Source: Candidatus Thorarchaeota archaeon
GTDB taxonomy: Archaea > Asgardarchaeota > Thorarchaeia > Thorarchaeales > Thorarchaeaceae
Assembly (NCBI GenBank): GCA_016839245.1
Contig: JAEOUN010000078.1
Span: 61,464 to 125,463, forward strand
Reading direction: 5' to 3'
Length of the DNA: 64,000 nucleotides
Shown here piece by piece: positions 54,601-61,400 of this stretch; position 1 is the first letter of the stretch, and each line of letters starts with the position of its first letter. Position numbers and translations under genes: made by a program. Below the pieces are notes generated by a model. The model ran no database searches. It saw only the letters and a program-made list of their open reading frames with translations, and was not told the origin of the DNA.

Positions 54601-57600
54601 GGACGATATCGAAAATTAATCACAACACTAGTCGATGCATATTGATTATTTGCAGGATCAATTTGAATGCGAATGGAAAAATCCTCTCCGCCAACAAAGT
54701 AACTCCAATCAATAGAGATGTTATACATTCCATTTCCAAGGGGAGTAATTGTGGTCACATAGGTTATGACTCCGCTAGTAACAGTAAATTGACCAGCCTC
54801 TCCATCTATCGGAAAACCATAGTATTGTCCAGACTCACTCACATTGAAATGAACAATGATGAAGAAATCATATTCTTGTGGGAAAATCAAGTCATTCGGT
54901 TCATTATAAAGAGTCGTTTGAAGAGCACGAATTGTTATAGTAAATACATAGTTAGTCGGATTATCATAATTTCCGTCCATAATTACAGTCAAAGTTACTT
55001 GGATTGAAGATACAGGCCAAGTATTTGTCTTCAAATCCAATGAGAAACTTGTTAGAGAACCATTGAATTGAGTTTCTTGGCTGCTAGCAAAAGAGAATGA
55101 GGTCACATCAGTTATATCGATGGTACCACCATCAAGATCAGTAATCGAAACTGTGATGGGAGTATCAGCACCATATGCAGTAGTCAAACTACCTAATACT
55201 GTAACCGCAGTCTTATGATCTCTTATTTGCACACTGAAAGAATACGTATCAGGGGTGAAATAATCAGAATCAGACATTGCTACATCTAAGTCAACAGATG
55301 TTATACCTTCCAACCATGTGTTAGTATTGAGAGTAATGCCATCTAAACTAAGTAAACTAGATACAGGTTGAGTTCCATAGCTTGAAGTGAATATCAAAGA
55401 GTTAACAACCGAAGCATCAAGGATTGCACCGGTATCAAGATCAACAAGTACAACATTGATTGTCGTGTCTTGTTCATAGGGTGTGATTAAATTCCCAGAA
55501 ACAGATACGGCTGTGTAGTGTGCACGTAGTTGAAAAGATACTTCAATGTTGGCCTCTTCATAGAAATTCGAGGTACTTGTTGCATTAAATGAGTAATAGT
55601 ATAATCCTTTAGAAAGTGCGTCAGTTGGAATTGAAATATTGTATAATCCCATGCCAGCAGGAGTCATCATTACGGGAGAACCATCTGCATAAGTGACTGT
55701 AGCTCCTGATATTAATGAACCATCCCACGTATCGCGGTAGACAAGAGTTGCTGTGAAGTTAAAACCTACAGGAGTAGTTGTTACCCACTGATAGGTCAGT
55801 CTGGTGGGATGATAAAGGTCCAAATTGAATGATGTAGTATCATCAAAATAGAATCGATGTGATGAGTCAATATTGACCAGCCAGCGCCCTCTATCATCAA
55901 GCTCGGATGTATTACGTGCCACCGAATATCTTCCGTCACCCAAATCTTCGAAGTATACTGTGGTGCCTGAACCAGTAACAGTCCAGTTCATTGATACAGT
56001 CGCTCCTATGATGGGATCACTGGTGCTAGCGTCTTCAAGGGAAACTACAAGATATAGCATGTCACCAACTGTCATTTGCTCTAAACCAGCAGCAGCATCA
56101 CCTGGAGATATGATATCTAATGTTGAATCTCTTCGAACAATAAAGATCCGTTGGTATTCTCCTACTCCGTAGTTGACAGAGCTTCCAGAGTCGTTATAGT
56201 GAGCAGATACAGTCCACTCGCCTGCAGGAAAATCTGAATCTACAACTTTATCGATAAACACCTCAGATAAAATTTGAGTGGATTCTGAAGCAATAGTCCT
56301 GAAACCAGAGGATGATTGATACATCGACCATTGAGCTAGAATCCAGGCGTTCGATCTATTGGTGTTGGATATACGTACTTCATCAATAATTCCGTCGAGA
56401 AATCCATAATCTGAGCTTGTTTGTTCAACAAAACCCCCACCAATTCCCCAATCATCCGTAAATGATAGACTAGCTGTTGCAAGTGAACCTAAGGTTGTTG
56501 AATTCGTTCTATCTGCGCCATCTATAAAGACCTTATTTTGGCTCGGATTATTGGCGTTTATCGAACATGAGAAGAAGTACCAAGTGTTTGCAACCCAAGA
56601 TCTTCTGGTTGACCATACATACTTTTGCTGTGCGTTGTTTTCTATCTTAAAGACCAATGATCCTCGAGGAACAATCGAGTACGAATAGTCGCTACCTGCA
56701 ATTGCAATATACATATCAGTATCGCCTATGTCATCTAACGATTTAACCAGAAGTACTTGTGTCACACCATTGTTCTGATTTATTGCAGAGTCCAGTCTAA
56801 ACCAACCAGAAATCGTTACATCACCGGATGGCTCTAAACCCCGCGCAGCAGAGACATTGATTATATCATTAATTCCATCGAATGCTTGACCAGTTCCAAA
56901 GATCCCTGTCGTATCTGCATTTCCAGACTGATCACCATAATAACCATGACCTGTCGAGTCATAATGGTCAGTTGAAGTCCCCTCATCAATCGCAGTTTCA
57001 GCCAAATGCCACACAGCAGAATAACTTGAAGTCCACACAGCATCAGGTTGTTCCTGAGACCCAACGATATCATTCCCGTAGTACATTGTGATAATAACAT
57101 CTGATGAATCGAATAGATCCACTTTCACCCATGCGACGAGATGAGCCTGGGTGGGGCTGTAGTCTTGTTCAAAGAGTTCAATCTCATGAGGAACAATTGC
57201 ACCATTAGAATAGAAGACAATATCATCACCATCAGCTTGGACCTTGGTGTGGAGGTCTGCGTCAAAAATATCAATCAGAACCGGAAAACTAGTAAGATCT
57301 CCAGTCACATATTCATTATGAATAGTTATGTCCTTTCTATATCTAAAGGAAGGAAGCATGTGTGAAGTCAGACCAGAAGTAGTATTGCTAGATGAATACC
57401 ACACAGAGCCCGTAGGATCCAAAAGATCGAACTCTGTTGAAGCACCATTAATCCAAGAACTTGTAGCTATGAACCTCATTGTATCGCCAGTATCGAACGT
57501 GGTTGTGGTGGAGTAAGGTCCACCTGAGAGCCCAAGTTGCAAGTCATCAAGATAATTGGATGAAAGAAATGTTAGTTTCCAGAGACCATATGTATCTACT

Positions 57601-58070
57601 GCAGAAGAGCGAACAAAAAGAGTGTCATAATCCGTATACCAATCAGTAGGATTTGATTGAACAATGCCAACTGGATCTGTGACTGAAACAGGCCTCCAAT
57701 CAACAACAGGAAATGTAATAGAGAAACTCAGAGTTTCAACTTCAGCAGGAGGAGAAACAAGGACATAGGCGGTCCATGTCACTGTGCTTGCATTGTTTAC
57801 AGAATAGGAAACTCCAGGAGTGAGTAAGGTAGTTAACGTACTGCTTGAGTCACTCCATGAGGAGAGATTTGTAAATGTTCCTGAAAATGATACGGTTAAC
57901 GCAGAACCAGTTCCAATATTTGGAGATGCTTCATCAGCAAGGAGCGATGTGTTTGTCGTATCAGGAGTACTTTGTATTGAATCCATAACAATATCATTAT
58001 TGAATAGACTTGGCAGTGATAATAGAGTAATTATTACAAGAACAAGAGCAAGTATGTTTTTTCTCCTCAT
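48648..58070 (-). CDS. giant membrane-anchored surface protein (DUF2341, LamG, Ig-like repeats)
   Basis: A 3140-residue protein. The ATG at 58070 (MRRKNILALVLVII) has GGTGGTG eight bases upstream and starts a signal peptide. In order: an N-terminal beta domain, DUF2341 at about 230-370 (FPVLIDIFDADLHTKVQADG), a LamG/concanavalin-like domain at about 375-600 and then some twenty Ig-like repeats of about 90-110 residues with a recurring LGNGxYxIxxDTSxFG core. One transmembrane helix lies near 2880-2902 (LPLVLIVFIIIFGYV). A cytoplasmic tail of about 238 charged, helical residues ends the protein. It probably acts at the cell surface in adhesion or sensing; the long tail suggests signalling (inference). 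Confidence 0.9.
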   Translation of the reverse strand: MRRKNILALVLVIITLLSLPSLFNNDIVMDSIQSTPDTTNTSLLADEASPNIGTGSALTVSFSGTFTNLSSWSDSSSTLTTLLTPGVSYSVNNASTVTWTAYVLVSPPAEVETLSFSITFPVVDWRPVSVTDPVGIVQSNPTDWYTDYDTLFVRSSAVDTYGLWKLTFLSSNYLDDLQLGLSGGPYSTTTTFDTGDTMRFIATSSWINGASTEFDLLDPTGSVWYSSSNTTSGLTSHMLPSFRYRKDITIHNEYVTGDLTSFPVLIDIFDADLHTKVQADGDDIVFYSNGAIVPHEIELFEQDYSPTQAHLVAWVKVDLFDSSDVIITMYYGNDIVGSQEQPDAVWTSSYSAVWHLAETAIDEGTSTDHYDSTGHGYYGDQSGNADTTGIFGTGQAFDGINDIINVSAARGLEPSGDVTISGWFRLDSAINQNNGVTQVLLVKSLDDIGDTDMYIAIAGSDYSYSIVPRGSLVFKIENNAQQKYVWSTRRSWVANTWYFFSCSINANNPSQNKVFIDGADRTNSTTLGSLATASLSFTDDWGIGGGFVEQTSSDYGFLDGIIDEVRISNTNRSNAWILAQWSMYQSSSGFRTIASESTQILSEVFIDKVVDSDFPAGEWTVSAHYNDSGSSVNYGVGEYQRIFIVRRDSTLDIISPGDAAAGLEQMTVGDMLYLVVSLEDASTSDPIIGATVSMNWTVTGSGTTVYFEDLGDGRYSVARNTSELDDRGRWLVNIDSSHRFYFDDTTSFNLDLYHPTRLTYQWVTTTPVGFNFTATLVYRDTWDGSLISGATVTYADGSPVMMTPAGMGLYNISIPTDALSKGLYYYSFNATSTSNFYEEANIEVSFQLRAHYTAVSVSGNLITPYEQDTTINVVLVDLDTGAILDASVVNSLIFTSSYGTQPVSSLLSLDGITLNTNTWLEGITSVDLDVAMSDSDYFTPDTYSFSVQIRDHKTAVTVLGSLTTAYGADTPITVSITDLDGGTIDITDVTSFSFASSQETQFNGSLTSFSLDLKTNTWPVSSIQVTLTVIMDGNYDNPTNYVFTITIRALQTTLYNEPNDLIFPQEYDFFIIVHFNVSESGQYYGFPIDGEAGQFTVTSGVITYVTTITPLGNGMYNISIDWSYFVGGEDFSIRIQIDPANNQYASTSVVINFRYRPATSDLTANLYTVSTPYNMSVTVHLYYRDLDRDAGITTGAISTSDASIIWAHISDGDYHVDIDVSGFSIGTNTVNLTASASSYQTRWLIITIVVTQIHTDAEPTVIRLEIPSGNTAVFYIEWTDLDNSVSLQANVIDDNWNGSVTPVLTWTGTRYQVTFYTDEADVLGTYLVWFTFSIDSNYQDGHCEIQVEIRSHDTILTADTPPPTAYNAIINISVYYYDFDNKVGIKDASVNFYVENSTGLVISNFSYNLNLGNGFYTISISASQFGLGPQTFTIYVEWLGAIQQYENNMAVVAANIEGVDALLTLTYASDPSAYLEIMRYNFTYSEKDSGIGISNSTDQGYGIGHVYITVSFDVPFDMEKVTITEVDTGTYLGHYMIEIDTTGFGQIGQFTMTITIDWIGEEPFYSTLEDSVSVWVLSRDTLLLINPPSPESFGENATFSFRWEDTGLGTNILESAELNISMNIMFSSDHDAGLFTITFDTSQFGNIGIHVITLNVTWVGAPFYSNRTNRLVSINVLTRQTVLDYPTPDPTFYSDNVTITITWTDVTNGGNDGILNAEIIVNDTLGIIDPSFYNIRQYAGGIYEIEFSTTRYPNIGLWSITVQMHVPATYIDDKVLTRALNLRERRTILSYEAIGKVAYGDPIEFILYYEDLYTSTIIGNASYDVTLKILTPGSWVFTSTWNASVSRYDVVIYSYPEYSIGVPFTVIFSMSYSDIAPFYADDDLSASFELRERLSLLSLEIAPSPTPYLDFIVFQVHYSDVDSDSGITANDIQVYVSGNPLSYGSDGYLYSPLGEGLYEISVNSTVFGALGQFSVTVYAYWTSGVPYHGDAYTPVKARVTTRDTIADITIPPSQTPFLDNISFTFEYTDLFRGTAITSILVTDISLYNNGTFVDTGDYSLTPSGSAFILTVDSETLGTTLGRYNLTIVIDWNETTSPFYVDAQTTTWVTVVGRTLSFALDPLDETPYGHILNITFTLTDMATASPVDGAIITFSAQAISLNLGDDYNITPLGNGEYLIEVDTSAFSLPGSYKFDLSIGWNPSIPPYYKTMKTIVLTGLVGNIETILITWNEEITVDWQDIAAIRVNYTDLIWSNLVDHATVGWEISGITTGSFTESIPFGVYDATIHTTALDAGIYIVSVTAQKTNYEIARVYITLIVQALESDITPIDPAEPVCLINRGASLTITILLIDGDSNPISNLYFISGTVAVESGNTYPLGYTGTPGYYTVILPENDEGATKRTPGFYTITITASLNNYEPAAYSFNIRVLQSATAVSLARDTTTDMSRTYTENVIVYIDLVLPDEGNSYFWNATASWTVADTSIFGNFSSFSNGTYYAIIDTSIVGFGIWNLIFKATPFENASLYAGSQTIISFAIKRIQTSYTLPETRDFYWGWSGNLTFEYWDETFDRGIGAADVTIELAGLENIVIDLGNGTYLVYFDTSLILASNAYFPLVISFAKLNYVPQSATINIRILQVPTNIFVDAVEYSPAYAGVIDDFEDLDVIALQIPLGDTMTIYFFYNDTESSDGYIGGLIGAFPTINSYLRGPTIDSYLNLTVLDLGNGLYSITFDTTDATIAAVVSSEAYRFYIEMSLENRTTSDVLFRITVINISTEFTIINEQPVWSLVNGETLTIELRYWDTWHNIGISGAAFSANASRGAPFTVTTEEGSTPGQYFVIVSSSGIKLSSGSGTIAIKIGEGVYVIGEDALVVELTLNGFDLIMTNSITFGLPLVLIVFIIIFGYVRVWSVPKQLRQINSQIKTIRKGKIPKPVTEVKSRQSLVAGLFNDTFEKMNIVRTAEEMPPESIPVEVPELGELLIQLAILTHLDQQELDDFKADISKMKISEQAAFVKEVIVQEAIRAARRENTTVEQILEDVQAMAAKRVAGETKGEGVEEEVEDEEQEVERVILGDRIPSDERERTREEDVVLADDKLSPYEIDELRKDLEAKGVPAHEIDTILKQARELSRDLVDELVRSLDKER
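57123..57186 (-). repeat. 64-bp segment identical to 60180-60243, inverted
   Basis: The reverse complement of this segment matches 60180-60243 without a mismatch. Both lie within the DUF2341 domain, encoding EIELFEQDYSPTQAHLVAWV. The surrounding DUF2341 sequence is also similar but less than identical. Confidence 0.95.
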
Positions 58071-58404
58071 GTGATGGACACCACCTTCTGCATACAGAAT
58101 AGCTAATGTGAGTATACTCTGTGTGAGTGATAGTCGATTGAATTGAGGATATATCAATCCATGTTGTTCGGACAGCTTTCTTTGATATGTAAGTTCTTTC
58201 TTTTTTTCGAAATTCTCTCAACAACACTTGAGGATGTCTCTAAAGAGTAGTATGATGTAAAATTACTTGCTAAAAACCGAAAGCTCTCCCAATCTATGGA
58301 ACGCATCAAGTGCGATGAACTGTTTTATATATGCGATAAATAGTCATATCTCTCTAATTCATAGGAGTTAAGAGAAATCCTGTTATGAGGAGGACCATTT
58401 GGTA
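58071..58404. promoter_or_regulatory. shared upstream region of two giant surface-protein genes
   Basis: This 334-bp stretch separates two divergent starts (58070 and 58405). It holds a TATA box TTTTATATAT at 58323-58332 for the plus-strand gene, about 73 bp before its ATG. The minus-strand promoter is not clear. A T-rich patch at 58197-58208 is present. No ORF. Confidence 0.6.
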
Positions 58405-61400
58405 ATGAATCGCAGAAGTTTGTTGAGTATCATACTAATAGTGATATTCATAGTTCCAGTTTTAAGTAATCCAGATACACATGGAATTGTCGCTGGTAGT
58501 TATGTTACGATTCCAAATAGCTTTGATAGTTTTACTAATAGTGAGAATCCCACAACCGGGACTGGTCCTTCTCTTCCCGTATCACTAACAGGAACAGCAA
58601 TAGACGTGTATGGAAACACTCTGCAAATCGATTCATCTACTTCTGGCATCAGAACAATTACATTAAGTGATGGCTGGACAGGAGATAACCTACAGACAAC
58701 AATTGATTCACTGTCGGTGGATATCACAGATGCACTAGTTAATCCCACGTGGGACACAACACATCTCGAGAAATTCTTTGTAGGTTCAACATCTGGTTGG
58801 GACACTGATGTACGTGTACCTAATGGATGGGCTATTGAAAAGGTTGAAACGTATGGAGATGCGCATCCCAATCATGGAGATTGGGAGATTAATGATGTAA
58901 GTGGAGCTGCATATTCAGGCACCTATGCATTTCGTTTTGACGCAGACATTAGCTCTGAGAGTAGTTCAAATGATGAGATTTATCTTACACAACTTGTTAA
59001 TGCGCCATACAGAGAGATTTACTCTGTTGAGATAAGTTTTCTATACAAAGTTCTTTCTGGCTTTAACACAAGCAGTCAGATGTATTTATTCACTCGTTTT
59101 GCTGGTGTAGAAAGAACATTTTATGTGTTTAAGGAGGGAGATCCGACCGATACATGGTTACCAGCTACGGCAATATTTACTACCTCCGATTTACAATCGA
59201 TAGTTCTTCCAGATGCGTTACAACTCGACATTGGTATGGGGACAGATCTATCTGGTTCGGGCATTACGTTGGAATTTGAGGCATATATCGATGAGATTGA
59301 TTTTACGATGAGTGTCAGACCATACCCTGAACAAATTAATCTAAAGGTTGATGGAACTGCAGTAATTGGTGCTATAACTGATAGCATATACCAGTATGAA
59401 CCAGACAGTGATGCGAGAGATGCATGGGACCTTGAAGGATCGGGACTTGATCTTAATGGAAACTACTACGTCACAGGCGATGCAGATCCTTCTGTTGGAG
59501 TCTATTCAGTTGGAGGGTCAAGCGATTGGACTCAAGCTTCAACTTCTCAGACAGGCATCCAATTTCCCGTTGGCATCCCTCAAGGAGCAATTATTACCTC
59601 AGCATATCTTGAAGTCGAGCCGATTTCTTCCACGAATAATCCAACAATGCGAATCTATGCAGCAGGATTCGATTCAGGAGGTTCAGCGATTAGTCAGTTT
59701 ACTACAGGCCTGCCACAACTTGAAGATAGAATGACATGGGTTGATGCCAGTATTGATTGGATTCCAGGTGCGTGGGTATCTACATATAGAATTAGGCAAA
59801 GGTCTCCAGAGATTGCTTCATTGATACAAAATATAGTATCGAACACCTCATGGATATCAGGAAATTACATATGCATTATGTTAGACTATATGTGGTCCAG
59901 TTATGCCACAGATTCCAATAGTTTGAAAGGCGCTTATGGTTCCACATACACCGAGGATGAACTTCCAAGATTGTTTGTGGAGTACATGATTCCACAACCT
60001 GAAGACTCAGTTTACCTGATGCAATATGAGAAAAACATTACAATTGATCATACAAAAGTTGCGGATACTCTGACTAATTTCCCAGTTTTAATTGACATTC
60101 TGGATACTGATCTTCACACCAAGGTCCAAGCTGATGGCGATGACATTATTTTCAAGTTAGGCGATGAAGCTCTTGATTTTGAGATTGAACTCTTTGAACA
60201 AGACTACAGCCCCACCCAGGCTCATCTCGTCGCATGGGTGAAAATACCTTCTCTCTCATCGATTCAAGATACTGTCATAACCATGGCATATGGAAATCCA
60301 AATGCGGGTCCTTCGAGTAGTAGTAGTGTATGGGATGAGTATGAGACCGTGCAACACCTGGCTGATGATCCTTCAGGGACAATACATGATAGTACACTGA
60401 ATAATCACGAAGGGACATCCTATGGGAATATGACCTCAGATGACTTGGTACCTGCAATTGCAGGGAATGGTATTGATTTCGATTATAATTCAACTACCAT
60501 CTCTAATTCCGACATGATTAGCATTGGACAGGTTTATACTGATGATTGGGCTTCGTTTACAGTAAGTCTTTGGGTGTATATGGATGTTAGTAGAGATTGT
60601 CGTGTCTTTTCAAAATCTCCAACTACAACATCAACTCAGCATATCATAACAACACGGTTGTCTTATACGACTCCTTGCGCACGCTTAAGAACTGATATTG
60701 GTGGGTCATCTATTAATGCAAATACATCAATCTCCCTTGGAAGTTGGCAATATATCTCATGGAGCTGGTATGCTTCAACCTCTAGCTCAGTCCAAAACCT
60801 TGTAGCTTATTTGAATGGTCTGCCAGTGATATCGACTTCTCGGACAGGAAACAATCTTTACGACAGTAATGATGTCTTTGTGATTGCTAATAACAACATG
60901 GCAACGGATAGTAATGAGCGATTCTTCGACGGAATACTAGATGAGATTCGCCTCACACGCAGTGTTCGTTCTGTTGCATGGGTAGAAACAGAATATAACA
61001 ATCAGGTCAATCCGTCTTCATTTGTAGGCGTTGGAACTGAGCAATCTATTCAAAGTATATGGGTGGATAATGAATCAGCAGTAGTCCGATTTAGTACCAC
61101 ATCACTCAATCCTGTATCCCTGTTTCCAGTAGTTACAATGGACATCTTTGGTGATGGCCAGACACTTGATGAAAATCTGGTTGATGGAACATCTTTCTAT
61201 GTAGCAAATGATACTGTTGTGGAATGGACAGCTAATATTCTTATTCAGCCACCTAGTGATACAGAATCTCTTAACATTGCTGTCGACTATCCTCTGACTG
61301 AATGGAAACCAACGACTGTGAGCAATCCACTTGGTCAATTGAAAACATATGGTACTGATTGGACCTTCCACGATGGAGTAGTCGATATTTCTTCAGACTC

